DNA from: Pseudomonas solani
GTDB taxonomy: Bacteria; Pseudomonadota; Gammaproteobacteria; Pseudomonadales; Pseudomonadaceae
Direction: 5' to 3'
Length of the DNA stretch: 64,000 nt
NCBI RefSeq assembly: GCF_026072635.1
Contig: NZ_AP023081.1
Location: forward strand, 1,024,501-1,088,500
Part shown: piece by piece, positions 7,948 through 16,494 of the stretch
How positions within the stretch are numbered: position 1 is the first letter of the stretch
Layout: the number at the start of each line of letters is the position of its first letter
Translations under genes and position numbers: made by a program
The notes under the pieces: model-generated
What the model saw: only the letters and a program-made list of their open reading frames with translations
Told to the model about the DNA's origin: nothing
Database searches by the model: none

Positions 7948-7979
7948 ACGCTACCGCCCGCATCCGCGGGCGGTAGCGT
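7948..7979 (-). terminator. Intercistronic stem-loop between aapJ and aapQ
   Basis: A perfect 14-bp GC-rich stem (arms 7948-7961 and 7966-7979) with a 4-nt loop lies just after the aapJ stop. It lacks a T tract, so it fits a 3'-end stabiliser or partial attenuator. Such elements are known to raise expression of periplasmic binding proteins above that of their permeases. Confidence 0.75.
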
Positions 7980-7985
7980 GGTGGG

Positions 7986-9014
7986 TCAGCGCACCGGCGG
8001 TGCGTACTGCAGACCACCCTTGTTCCACAGGGCGTTGAGACCGCGCTCGATCTTCAGCTCGCTGCCGGCACCGACGTTGCGATCGAAGATTTCGGCGTAG
8101 TTGCCGACTTGCTTGATGATCTGCACCGCCCAGTCTTTCGGCAGCTTCAGATCCTTGCCGAAGTCGCCTTCAGCGCCCAGCAGGCGGGCCACGTCCGGGT
8201 TCTTGGTGGACTTGGCGGTTTCCACGACATTCTTCGAGTCGATGCCGAGTTCTTCAGCGTTCAGCTGGGCGAACAGGCTCCAGCGCACGATGTCGAACCA
8301 CTCCTCGTCACCCTGGCGAACGGCTGGGCCGAGGGGTTCCTTGGAGATGACTTCCGGCAGCACCACGTACTCGTCCGGCGCGGCCAGCTTGATGCGCTGG
8401 GCGTACAGCTGCGACTGGTCGGAGGTCAGCACGTCGCAACGGCCGGATTCCAGCGACTTGGCGCTCTCGTCGGAGGTGTCATAGGTGATGGGGGTGTACT
8501 TCAGGCCGTTGGCGCGGAAGTAGTCGGCCAGGTTCAGCTCGGTGGTGGTACCGGCCTGGATGCAGACGGTGGCGCCATCGAGTTCCTTGGCGCTGGAAAC
8601 GCCGAGTTTCTTGTTCACCAGGAAGCCCTGGCCGTCGTAGTAGGTCACGCCGGTGAAGTTCAGGCCCATCGCCGCGTCGCGGGAGCTGGTCCAGGTGGTG
8701 TTGCGGGAGAGGATGTCCACTTCGCCGGACTGCAGCGCGGTGAAGCGCTCCTTGGCGGTGAGCGGGCTGAACTTGACCTTGCTCGCATCACCGAACACAG
8801 CCGCTGCTACAGCGCGGCAGATGTCGACGTCGATACCTTTGTATTCGCCCTTGGAGTCGGCGTAGGAAAAGCCCGGGAGGCCGTCACTGATGCCGCACTG
8901 CACGTAGCCTTTCTTCTTGACCGCATCCAGGGTGGCGCCCGCCTGAGCGAAGCCGCTGACACCGAGAACAGCTGCCGCAGTCAGCACAGCCAGGGTGGAT
9001 TTCACCATCTTCAT
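7986..9014 (-). CDS. aapJ: Periplasmic L-amino-acid-binding protein
   Basis: The 342-residue protein has a signal peptide (K-S-T-L-A-V-L-T-A-A-A-V-L-G-V-S-G-F-A-Q-A, cleavage after about residue 22) and an SBP_bac_3 type II binding fold with G-I-S-D-G-L-P-G-F-S-Y and later D-V-D-I-C-R-A-V-A-A-A. It captures L-amino acids and hands them to AapQM. The start at 9014 has a clear GGAGG site; a longer upstream in-frame reading has no support. It is the first gene of the operon. Confidence 0.92.
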   Translation of the reverse strand: MKMVKSTLAVLTAAAVLGVSGFAQAGATLDAVKKKGYVQCGISDGLPGFSYADSKGEYKGIDVDICRAVAAAVFGDASKVKFSPLTAKERFTALQSGEVDILSRNTTWTSSRDAAMGLNFTGVTYYDGQGFLVNKKLGVSSAKELDGATVCIQAGTTTELNLADYFRANGLKYTPITYDTSDESAKSLESGRCDVLTSDQSQLYAQRIKLAAPDEYVVLPEVISKEPLGPAVRQGDEEWFDIVRWSLFAQLNAEELGIDSKNVVETAKSTKNPDVARLLGAEGDFGKDLKLPKDWAVQIIKQVGNYAEIFDRNVGAGSELKIERGLNALWNKGGLQYAPPVR

Positions 9015-9487
9015 CAAAACCTCCAGTTGCTTTTTTTTGTGTTGGAGTCTCGGTCCTACCGCCGTACCCTCGTGAGGCAGGTTCAACCGCGCGAGGCGTC
9101 GGTCAACCGGGGAATCGGACCTAAGGAAGAAGTCTAGTTGGCGCCGCTCCGCGCGCCAGCTGCCCTCTTCCTCGCCCATTGGTCGAATGGGCTGGAGACG
9201 GATTTTCGACCACCTTCACGAAGAAAACGTGCCAGCGATCGTTTGCAAGGTATCGATCTGCATCGACGCCCAACCCGTTGAGCGACCTGCGAAGTGTTAC
9301 CGCCGCGCAAGCCGTCTGTAAGTCTGCTGCTGGTTAGCAAAGGCCGTACCAGCACAGCGCCTGTACGCCGCTTCCGACAGGTCAATAGGGAAAGTTTTAT
9401 TGGTGCGACATATTTTTCACTGATAGACCCCATCATCGCCCCGCGCAAGCACCACTTTGGTGCGAGCGCCCCGAACTGGAGCCGCAC
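9015..9487. other. Intergenic region between aapJ and the esterase gene
   Basis: This 473-bp stretch should carry two divergent promoters. I see no gene. On the minus strand CTGGCACG at 9228-9235 matches a sigma-54 -24 box, but the expected GC at -12 is absent, so I do not call it a promoter. The half nearest the esterase is richer in A/T. Confidence 0.4.
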
Positions 9488-10144
9488 ATGAGTAATCCGT
9501 TGATTCTGGAGCCCACACAGACGGCCGATGCGTGCGTCATCTGGTTGCACGGATTGGGGGCGGACCGCTACGACTTCCTGCCGGTGGCCGAAGCGCTACA
9601 GGAGGTGCTCGACAGCGCCCGCTTCATCCTGCCCCAGGCCCCCACGCGCGCCGTCACCATCAATGGCGGCTACGCCATGCCTTCCTGGTACGACATCCTC
9701 GCCATGAGCCCGGCCCGGGCCATCGACCAGGCCCAGCTGGAACAGTCGGCGCAAAGCGTGATCGCCCTGATCGAAGCCCAGCGCGATGCCGGCATCGACC
9801 CGGCGCGCATCGTCCTCGCCGGCTTCTCCCAGGGCGGCGCGGTGGTACTGCACACCGGCCTGCTGCGCTGGGAAGGTCCGCTGGGCGGAGTGCTGGCGCT
9901 GTCCACCTATGCGCCGACCTTCGACACCCTGGCGCTGCCGGATACAAAACTACAACTGCCGGTTTTCTGCCTGCATGGCACCTTCGACGACGTGGTGCCG
10001 CTGGCCATGGGCCGCGCCGCACACGACAAACTCGCCGCCGCCGGCGTTCCGGTGCAGTGGCAGGACTACCCGATGGGCCACGAGGTGCTGCCGGAGGAAA
10101 TCCGTGACATAGGCGCCTGGCTGAGCGCTCGGCTGACCCGTTGA
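9488..10144 (+). CDS. Carboxylesterase / phospholipase of the alpha/beta hydrolase fold
   Basis: The 218-residue protein is of normal length for the bacterial carboxylesterase II / acyl-protein thioesterase family. The nucleophile motif G-F-S-Q-G-G lies at about residues 112-117, the acid in G-T-F-D-D-V-V-P and the catalytic His in P-M-G-H-E-V. W-L-H-G-L-G-A-D near the N-terminus forms the oxyanion-hole region. It hydrolyses short acyl esters, probably in the cytosol. It precedes the acyl-CoA synthetase by 27 bases and may be co-transcribed. Confidence 0.9.
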   Translation: MSNPLILEPTQTADACVIWLHGLGADRYDFLPVAEALQEVLDSARFILPQAPTRAVTINGGYAMPSWYDILAMSPARAIDQAQLEQSAQSVIALIEAQRDAGIDPARIVLAGFSQGGAVVLHTGLLRWEGPLGGVLALSTYAPTFDTLALPDTKLQLPVFCLHGTFDDVVPLAMGRAAHDKLAAAGVPVQWQDYPMGHEVLPEEIRDIGAWLSARLTR

Positions 10145-10171
10145 TCCGCCAACCCACAACAAGAATTGGCC

Positions 10172-12079
10172 ATGACCCAGACTCCCGTACCGCCCATTAC
10201 CTCCCTGCGCGATATCGAGCTGATCGAACAGGTCTCGCTGCAGCAACGCGGCATGCCGGACAGCACCTACGCGCTGATCCGCCAGAGCGCCCAGCGCACG
10301 CCGGACGCCATCGCCATGACCTTCCTCATGCAGGGCAGCGCCGACGAGGCCCCCTGGCAGCTGAGCTACGCCGAGCTGCTGGCCCAGGTCACCCGCACCG
10401 CCAACGCCTTCCACCGCCTGGGCCTGCGCCCGGGCAAAGCGGTGTCCTTCCTGCTGCCCAACCTGCCGCACACCCACTTCACCCTGTGGGGCGGCGAAGC
10501 GGCGGGCATCGTCAACGCCATCAACCCGCTGCTCGATCCCGAGCACATCGCCGAACTGGTGCGCGCCTCGGATTCCGAAGTGCTGGTGACCCTGGCGCCC
10601 TTCCCCGGCACCGACCTGTGGGACAAGGTCGCGTCCCTGCGCGATGAGCTGCCGGGCCTCAAGGCCATCGTCACGGTCGACCTCGCCAACTACCTGCCCG
10701 AGCCGCAGCGCAGTGGCCTCAAGGCTCAGCGCGGCGCCCTGCCGGAAGGCGTGCTGGACTTCGACGAACTGATCGCCGGCTGCCCCGCCGACCATCTGGA
10801 GAGCGGCCGGGTGATCGCCCCCGACGACATCGCCTCCTACTTCCACACCGGCGGCACCACCGGTACGCCCAAGCTGGCGCCGCACACGCACCGCAACGAA
10901 GTGGCGATGGCGATGATCCTCGCCTACACCATCAACCTCGGCCCCCGTGACGTGACCCTCTGCGGCCTGCCGCTGTTCCACGTCAACGGCGTGATGGTCA
11001 CCGGCCTCGCCCCGTTCTTCGCCGGCGCCCAGGTGCTGCTGGCCACGCCCCAGGGCTACCGCAACACCGCGCTGATCCAGAACTTCTGGACGATCATCGA
11101 GCGCTACAAGGTGAGCTTCTTCAGCGGCGTGCCCACTATCTATGCCGGCCTGCTGCAGGTGCCCAGCGAGGGCTACGACCTCTCCAGCCTGCGCTACGCC
11201 CTGTGCGGTGCGGCGCCGATGCCGGTGGAGCTGATCCGCCAATTCGAGGCCAAGACCGGCCTCACCCTGATCGAGGGCTATGGCCTCACCGAAGGCACCT
11301 GCGGCAGCTGCGGCAACCCCAGCGCGGGCGAGCGCCGGCCGGGCTCCATCGGCCTGCGCATGCCCTACTGCGACGTGGCGATCAAGGTGCTGGACGAGCA
11401 AGGCGGCTTCCTCCGCGACGCGCGGGCCAACGAGATCGGCAACGTCTGCCTGCGCGGCATCACCGTGTTCAAGGGCTACCTGCAGGCCAGCAAGAACGCC
11501 GGCATCTGGGTGGACGGCGACTGGTTCAACACCGGCGACCTGGGCCGCATCGACGCCGACGGCTACATCTGGCTCACCGGGCGCAGCAAGGACCTGATCA
11601 TCCGTGGCGGCCACAACATCGACCCGCAGATGATCGAGGAAGCCCTGCACGGCCACCCCGCCGTAGCCATGGCCGCTGCGGTCGGCAAGCCCGACGAGAA
11701 GGCCGGCGAACTGCCGGTGGCCTACGTCCAGCTCAAGCCCGGCATGCAGGCCAGCGAGGCCGAACTGCTGGCCCACGCCGGCGCCCATGTGCCGGAGCGC
11801 GCGGCGGTGCCCAAGGACGTGTGGATCATCGACGCACTGCCGGTCACCGCAGTGGGCAAGACCTTCAAGCCGACCCTGCGCCACGACGCCATCCGTCGGG
11901 TCTTCGAAGACGTCCTGGCGCCCCTGGCACCGGGGCTGAGCGTCGAAGTGCGTGCCGACGACCGCCACGGTCAACTGGCCCATATCCGGGTGCCCGACCT
12001 GCACGAAAACCGCCGTGCCGACCTGGAGCAGCGCCTGGCCGGTTTCGCCGTGCGCTACGAGCTGCACCCGCACCCCTGA
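10172..12079 (+). CDS. Acyl-CoA synthetase (AMP-forming)
   Basis: The 635-residue enzyme belongs to the ANL adenylating superfamily. The P-loop-like motif Y-F-H-T-G-G-T-T-G-T-P-K lies at about residues 227-238, the A5 motif E-G-Y-G-L-T-E-G-T at about 368-376, the hinge region W-F-N-T-G-D-L-G-R-I-D-A-D-G-Y at about 451 and the I-R-G-G-H-N-I-D loop at about 477. It activates a carboxylic acid to its CoA thioester. The tail is longer than in most family members by some 60 residues. ATG 10172 was preferred to a TTG two codons upstream. Substrate not predictable. Confidence 0.88.
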   Translation: MTQTPVPPITSLRDIELIEQVSLQQRGMPDSTYALIRQSAQRTPDAIAMTFLMQGSADEAPWQLSYAELLAQVTRTANAFHRLGLRPGKAVSFLLPNLPHTHFTLWGGEAAGIVNAINPLLDPEHIAELVRASDSEVLVTLAPFPGTDLWDKVASLRDELPGLKAIVTVDLANYLPEPQRSGLKAQRGALPEGVLDFDELIAGCPADHLESGRVIAPDDIASYFHTGGTTGTPKLAPHTHRNEVAMAMILAYTINLGPRDVTLCGLPLFHVNGVMVTGLAPFFAGAQVLLATPQGYRNTALIQNFWTIIERYKVSFFSGVPTIYAGLLQVPSEGYDLSSLRYALCGAAPMPVELIRQFEAKTGLTLIEGYGLTEGTCGSCGNPSAGERRPGSIGLRMPYCDVAIKVLDEQGGFLRDARANEIGNVCLRGITVFKGYLQASKNAGIWVDGDWFNTGDLGRIDADGYIWLTGRSKDLIIRGGHNIDPQMIEEALHGHPAVAMAAAVGKPDEKAGELPVAYVQLKPGMQASEAELLAHAGAHVPERAAVPKDVWIIDALPVTAVGKTFKPTLRHDAIRRVFEDVLAPLAPGLSVEVRADDRHGQLAHIRVPDLHENRRADLEQRLAGFAVRYELHPHP

Positions 12080-12085
12080 GGCACG

Positions 12086-12112
12086 CAGCTCCCGGCCTCG
12101 CGCCGGGAGCTG
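12086..12112 (+). terminator. Hairpin after the acyl-CoA synthetase gene
   Basis: A perfect 11-bp stem (CAGCTCCCGGC with GCCGGGAGCTG, 5-nt loop) follows the stop by 6 bases. There is no T tract, so termination may be partial or Rho-assisted. Confidence 0.6.
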
Positions 12113-12380
12113 ACCCGCCCCGCAAGGCCCGTTCCAGGGCCTTCGCCGTCGCCTCGAACGAGACCACCTCCGCAGAAATGCACATTGTCCGACAACATTG
12201 GCCGGGAATGTGACGCGCTATGGTTTTCCAAACCACTGGTCGGCCTACCTTGCGGCAAGCATTGAAAGCCGTTGGGGGCGGGCATAAGGTCGATAACGGT
12301 TTTCAACGCAAAGACATGGAGTGTTTTGCGATGCCACCTCCCCAAGTTGCCCTAGTTGCTATCCAGGTCAGATGTAGCCC
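12113..12380. other. Upstream region of the diguanylate cyclase gene
   Basis: These 268 bases hold no gene that I can support. TTGTCCGACAA near 12185 is a small palindrome and may mark a promoter or operator. The start of the downstream gene lacks a strong Shine-Dalgarno site. Confidence 0.35.
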
Positions 12381-13319
12381 ATGAAGAATGCGCACTGGCA
12401 GGCCGATCTGCAGCTGCTCAAACGCCAGCGACTGTTCCAGAACGTCGCCGCCAACAGCCTGCAGCAGGTCCTGCAGGAGTTCGCCGCCTGCGACCTGGAA
12501 AAAGGCGAGATCCTGCTCTCGCCCTTCAACCGCAACCAGTACCTCTACCTGCTGCTCGACGGCCAGTTGCAGGTGTACCTGGGCTCCCTCGACAACCAGC
12601 CGATGTCCACCCTGGAAGCCGGCGACTGCGCGGGTGAAATCAGCTTCATCGACAACGACCACCCCTCCGCCTACGTGGTCGCCACCCAGCCGAGCACCGT
12701 ACTGCGCCTGCACCGCGAGGCGCTGTCGAAGCTGTTCCAGCAATCGCCACAGATGATGCAGAACCTGCTGGAGCTGCTCTGCGACCGAGTGCGCACGGGC
12801 AACCGGATCATTCTCGACACCGAGCAGAACGCCAACGTCGACACCCTCACCGGACTCTACAACCGGCGCTGGCTGGAACATATCTACGAGCGCGAAAACA
12901 CCCGCTGCGCCTTCAACGGCCAGCCCATGTGCCTGCTGATGCTCGATGTCGATCATTTCAAGGCCTACAACGATCGCCACGGTCACCTGGCCGGCGACTA
13001 CGCCCTCTGCCTGGTGGCCCACACCCTGCGCAACCAGTTGCGGCCGAAGGACAGCATGGCCCGCTTCGGGGGTGAGGAATTCGTCATCCTGCTGCCGGAA
13101 ATCGCGGTGGAGGAAGCGCGCAACATCGGCGAGCGCCTGCGCCAGAGCCTGGAGCAGGTGCCCTCCTTCTATTCACCGGTGGGGATACTGCCGGGGGTCA
13201 CGGTGTCCATCGGCCTGACCCAGATGCAACCCAAGGACGACCTGCAGGACCTCATCGCCCGCGCCGACGCTGCCCTCTATAAGGCCAAGATGCAGGGACG
13301 TAACTGCCTTAACGGCTGA
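12381..13319 (+). CDS. Diguanylate cyclase with N-terminal CRP-like domain
   Basis: The 312-residue protein has a cyclic-nucleotide-binding-like beta-roll at about residues 15-125 and a GGDEF domain at about 152-312. The active site is G-G-E-E-F at 230-234 and an inhibitory site R-P-K-D lies exactly five residues before it, so it should be an active cyclase with product feedback. The phosphate-binding cassette of the sensor (G-E-I-S-F-I-D-N-D-H-P-S-A, 85-97) keeps the Glu but lacks the Arg that holds the cyclic phosphate in CRP, so the ligand may not be cAMP. No membrane segment is visible. It makes c-di-GMP, which would also feed Alg44 encoded further along. Confidence 0.9.
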   Translation: MKNAHWQADLQLLKRQRLFQNVAANSLQQVLQEFAACDLEKGEILLSPFNRNQYLYLLLDGQLQVYLGSLDNQPMSTLEAGDCAGEISFIDNDHPSAYVVATQPSTVLRLHREALSKLFQQSPQMMQNLLELLCDRVRTGNRIILDTEQNANVDTLTGLYNRRWLEHIYERENTRCAFNGQPMCLLMLDVDHFKAYNDRHGHLAGDYALCLVAHTLRNQLRPKDSMARFGGEEFVILLPEIAVEEARNIGERLRQSLEQVPSFYSPVGILPGVTVSIGLTQMQPKDDLQDLIARADAALYKAKMQGRNCLNG

Positions 13320-13393
13320 GCCCTGCTGCAGTGAGCCGGCGGCCTTGCTAGAGTTCCCGGCCACTACAACAACGAAGCCCGGATGCTCCCTCA

Positions 13394-14554
13394 ATGCGCA
13401 AACTCCTGATCCTGCTGGTACTGGTCGTGATCGGCCTGGCGGTGTTCTTCAGCCTGCCCAGCGTCCTCGACCGGAAGATGAACAGCGTCGAATCCCCAGC
13501 GCCCTATGTCGCCAGCGAAGCGGCCAACAAGCTGCACGAGAAACTCTTCATCGCCGACCTCCACGACGATGCCCTGCTCTGGCAACGCGACCTGCTGGAG
13601 CGCCATGACTTCGGCCACAGCGACCTGCCGCGCCTGCTGGAAGGCAAGGTCGCCCTGCAGGTGTTCTCCACCGTCACCAAGACCCCGCGCGGCATCAACT
13701 ACGACAGGAACGACGACGACAGCGACAACATCACCGTGCTCGCCATGGCCCAGCGCTGGCCGCCGCGTACCTGGACCAGCCTGCTGGAGCGCGCGCTGTA
13801 CCAGGGCGAAAAACTCGCCGCAGCCGCCAAGGGCAGCGACGGCAAGCTGGTGCAAGTGCGCACCCGCGCCGACTTCGAAACCTTCATCGCCGCCTGGAAG
13901 AAAGACCCCAATCGCGTCGCCGCCATCCTCGCCACCGAGGGCCTGCACCCGTTGGAAGGCAAGATCGAAAACGTCGACCGTCTGTATGACGCCGGCTTCC
14001 GCATCACCGGCCTGACCCACTTCTTCGATAACGAAGTCGGCGGTTCCGCCCACGGCATGGAAAAGGGCGGCCTCACCCGCTTCGGCCGCCGCGTGGTGGC
14101 CCACCTGGAAGAGAAGAAGATGATCATCGACCTTGCCCACGCCTCCCGCGCGCTGATCGATGACGTGCTTGAGATGGCCGAGCGCCCGGTGCTGGTCTCC
14201 CATGGCGGCGTCGAAGGCACCTGCCCCGGCCCGCGCAACCTCAGCGACGACCACGTCAAGCGCATCGCCGCCACCGGCGGGGTGATCGGCATCGGCTACT
14301 GGGAAACCGCCGTGTGCGACACCTCGGTCAAGGCCATCGTCAAAGCCATCCGCTACACCAGCGACCTGGTGGGCGTCGAGCACGTGGCCCTCGGCTCGGA
14401 CTTCGACGGCACCATCCACGCCCCCTTCGACACCACCGGCCTGGCCCAGCTGACCCAGGGCCTGCAGGAAGCCGGCTACAGCGAAAGCGACATCGCCAAG
14501 ATCATGGGCGGCAACGTCCAGCGTCTGCTCCTGGCCAGCCTGCCCAGCGAATAA
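13394..14554 (+). CDS. Membrane-anchored dipeptidase, peptidase M19
   Basis: The 386-residue protein has one N-terminal hydrophobic helix (L-L-I-L-L-V-L-V-V-I-G-L-A-V-F-F) that is a signal anchor or uncleaved signal, then a renal-dipeptidase-like TIM barrel. Zinc ligands are visible: D-L-H-D-D near 54, the bridging Glu in A-T-E-G-L-H-P-L-E-G near 179, His in D-L-A-H-A-S near 247 and V-S-H-G-G near 271, and the Asp in G-S-D-F-D-G near 336. It should cleave dipeptides, including some with D-residues, in the periplasm. It is preceded by only 74 bases after the cyclase gene. Confidence 0.88.
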   Translation: MRKLLILLVLVVIGLAVFFSLPSVLDRKMNSVESPAPYVASEAANKLHEKLFIADLHDDALLWQRDLLERHDFGHSDLPRLLEGKVALQVFSTVTKTPRGINYDRNDDDSDNITVLAMAQRWPPRTWTSLLERALYQGEKLAAAAKGSDGKLVQVRTRADFETFIAAWKKDPNRVAAILATEGLHPLEGKIENVDRLYDAGFRITGLTHFFDNEVGGSAHGMEKGGLTRFGRRVVAHLEEKKMIIDLAHASRALIDDVLEMAERPVLVSHGGVEGTCPGPRNLSDDHVKRIAATGGVIGIGYWETAVCDTSVKAIVKAIRYTSDLVGVEHVALGSDFDGTIHAPFDTTGLAQLTQGLQEAGYSESDIAKIMGGNVQRLLLASLPSE

Positions 14555-14565
14555 CCCCCGCCCCA

Positions 14566-14589
14566 CGCCGCCCCGACACCGGGGCGGCG
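14566..14589 (+). terminator. Hairpin after the dipeptidase gene
   Basis: A 9-bp stem CGCCGCCCC/GGGGCGGCG with a 6-nt loop follows the stop codon by 11 bases. It is followed by C rather than T residues, so termination strength is uncertain. Confidence 0.5.
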
Positions 14590-14712
14590 CCCCCCCTACC
14601 CCGCGCAACGCCCGGAACAGAGCGGCCGGCCACGGCAAAACGCCAGGGCACTTCGCCGCGATCACATCTTGCTTTACACTGGCGCCCGTTCATTCCTTAA
14701 CCAATCGACGAG

Positions 14713-16206
14713 ATGACCGTGCTCAAAGCACTCAAGAAAATCTTTGGCAAGGGCGAAGAGCCCATTTCCGGCGTCGCCCCGACTGCCCCGGCCACCCAGG
14801 CCCCGACTCGCACCGCTAGCGAGAGACCCCCCGCCCAGCCCAAGAAGGCGCCGCGCGCCCCGGCTGAGAAACCCGCCGCCGCTGTTGCCGCCACCGCTAC
14901 CGAGCAGGCCCCCCGCGCCGAGAAGAAACCCCGCAGCGACAAACCCAGGTCCGACAAGCCCCGCCGTGAGCGTGCGCCCAAGCCGGTAGACACCTGGAAG
15001 CTGGAAGACTTCGTCGTCGAACCCATGGAAGGCAAGACCCGCTTCCATGACTTCAAGCTGTCGCCGACCCTGATGCACGCCATCCATGACCTGGGCTTCC
15101 CCTACTGCACGCCGATCCAGGCGGGCGTACTGGGCTTCACCCTCAAGGGCCAGGACGCCATCGGCCGCGCCCAGACCGGCACCGGCAAGACCGCCGCCTT
15201 CCTCATCTCGATCATCACCCAGCTGCAGCAGACCCCGCCGCCGAAAGAGCGCTACATGGGCGAGCCCCGTGCGCTGATCATCGCGCCGACCCGCGAGCTG
15301 GTGGTGCAGATCGCCAAGGACGCCCAGGCCCTGACCAAGTACACCGGCCTGAACGTCATGAGCTTCGTCGGCGGCATGGACTTCGACAAGCAGCTCAAGC
15401 AGCTGGAATCGCGCTTCTGCGACATCCTCGTGGCCACTCCCGGCCGCCTGCTGGACTTCAACCAGCGCGGTGACGTGCACCTGGACATGGTCGAAGTGAT
15501 GGTGCTGGACGAAGCCGACCGCATGCTCGACATGGGCTTCATCCCCCAGGTCCGCCAGATCATCCGCCAGACCCCGCACAAGGGCGAACGCCAGACCCTG
15601 CTGTTCTCCGCCACCTTCACCGACGACGTGATGAACCTGGCCAAGCAGTGGACCGTCGACCCGGCCATCGTCGAGATCGAGCCGGAGAACGTCGCCAGCG
15701 AGACCGTCGAGCAGCACGTCTACGCCGTTGCCGGCAGCGACAAGTACAAGCTGCTCTACAACCTCGTCGCCCAGAACAACTGGGAACGGGTGATGGTCTT
15801 CGCCAACCGCAAGGACGAGGTGCGCCGCATCGAGGAACGCCTGACCAAGGACGGCATCAGCGCCGCCCAGATGTCCGGCGACGTGCCCCAGCACAAGCGC
15901 ATCAAGACCCTGGAAGGCTTCCGCGAAGGCAAGATCCGCGTACTGGTCGCCACCGACGTCGCCGGCCGTGGCATCCACGTCGACGCCATCAGCCACGTAA
16001 TCAACTTCACCCTGCCGGAAGACCCGGACGACTACGTGCACCGCATCGGCCGTACCGGCCGTGCCGGCACCAGCGGAACCTCCATCAGCTTCGCCGGCGA
16101 GGACGATGCCTTCGCCCTGCCGCCGATCGAAGAACTGCTGGGCCGCAAGATCAACTGCGAAACCCCGCCCGCCGAGCTGCTCAAGTCGGTGCCGCGCAAG
16201 CACTGA
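14713..16206 (+). CDS. rhlB: ATP-dependent RNA helicase RhlB
   Basis: The 497-residue DEAD-box helicase has a low-complexity Ala/Pro/Lys/Arg-rich N-terminal extension (residues 1-95) common in Pseudomonas RhlB. The Q motif Y-C-T-P-I-Q lies near 132, motif I A-Q-T-G-T-G-K-T near 152, D-E-A-D near 266, S-A-T near 299 and motif VI H-R-I-G-R-T-G-R near 441. RhlB unwinds structured RNA in the degradosome. As in P. aeruginosa (PA3861), it is next to dauBAR, but a strong terminator separates the two units. Confidence 0.93.
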   Translation: MTVLKALKKIFGKGEEPISGVAPTAPATQAPTRTASERPPAQPKKAPRAPAEKPAAAVAATATEQAPRAEKKPRSDKPRSDKPRRERAPKPVDTWKLEDFVVEPMEGKTRFHDFKLSPTLMHAIHDLGFPYCTPIQAGVLGFTLKGQDAIGRAQTGTGKTAAFLISIITQLQQTPPPKERYMGEPRALIIAPTRELVVQIAKDAQALTKYTGLNVMSFVGGMDFDKQLKQLESRFCDILVATPGRLLDFNQRGDVHLDMVEVMVLDEADRMLDMGFIPQVRQIIRQTPHKGERQTLLFSATFTDDVMNLAKQWTVDPAIVEIEPENVASETVEQHVYAVAGSDKYKLLYNLVAQNNWERVMVFANRKDEVRRIEERLTKDGISAAQMSGDVPQHKRIKTLEGFREGKIRVLVATDVAGRGIHVDAISHVINFTLPEDPDDYVHRIGRTGRAGTSGTSISFAGEDDAFALPPIEELLGRKINCETPPAELLKSVPRKH

Positions 16207-16227
16207 TCGCAGCTGCCGCGCACAGAA

Positions 16228-16256
16228 AAGGCGAAGCCCCCGGGCTTCGCCTTTTT
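16228..16256 (+). terminator. Terminator of rhlB
   Basis: A perfect 12-bp stem (AAGGCGAAGCCC with GGGCTTCGCCTT) has a very small loop and ends in TTTTT. It lies 22 bases after the rhlB stop. Confidence 0.9.
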
Positions 16257-16457
16257 CATTTCCGCTCCCTTGGAGCAGCCACAAAGACCTAGAGTGAACA
16301 GGCGCGGGGGGGGCGTTGGGTGGGCGGGGCGGCGCTCCGCTTCAGCCCACCGACTCTCCTTTCCCCCAGCCCCCTCTCCTCCCACCCAAAGAATGTTCAC
16401 CCAGGCGTCATTTCCTTGCGCCCCGTCGCCCGCCTATTGCCGATCAAGACAATAAAT

Positions 16458-16473
16458 TCCAATATGGACAAAT
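16458..16473 (+). promoter_or_regulatory. Candidate operator of the dau operon
   Basis: TCCAATATGGACAAAT contains a TCCA-N3-TGGA palindrome and lies 21 bp before the dauB start. The same pattern TCCA-N3-TGGACAAAT occurs on the minus strand at 20506-20521 before the binding-protein gene at the other end of the locus. DauR is the obvious candidate to bind both. Binding is inferred. Confidence 0.5.
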
Positions 16474-16494
16474 TGTTTATATCGGAGCCCCGCC

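Noticed and set aside
9228..9250. Possible sigma-54 promoter for aapJ
   Set aside because: CTGGCACG matches the -24 box, but the -12 box GC is missing at the required distance.
9950..12073. Minus-strand reading frame of 707 codons
   Set aside because: It lies opposite the acyl-CoA synthetase gene and has no known motif; the opposite strand carries all ANL motifs.
14674..16284. Minus-strand reading frame of 536 codons
   Set aside because: It is antisense to rhlB, whose helicase motifs are all present on the plus strand.
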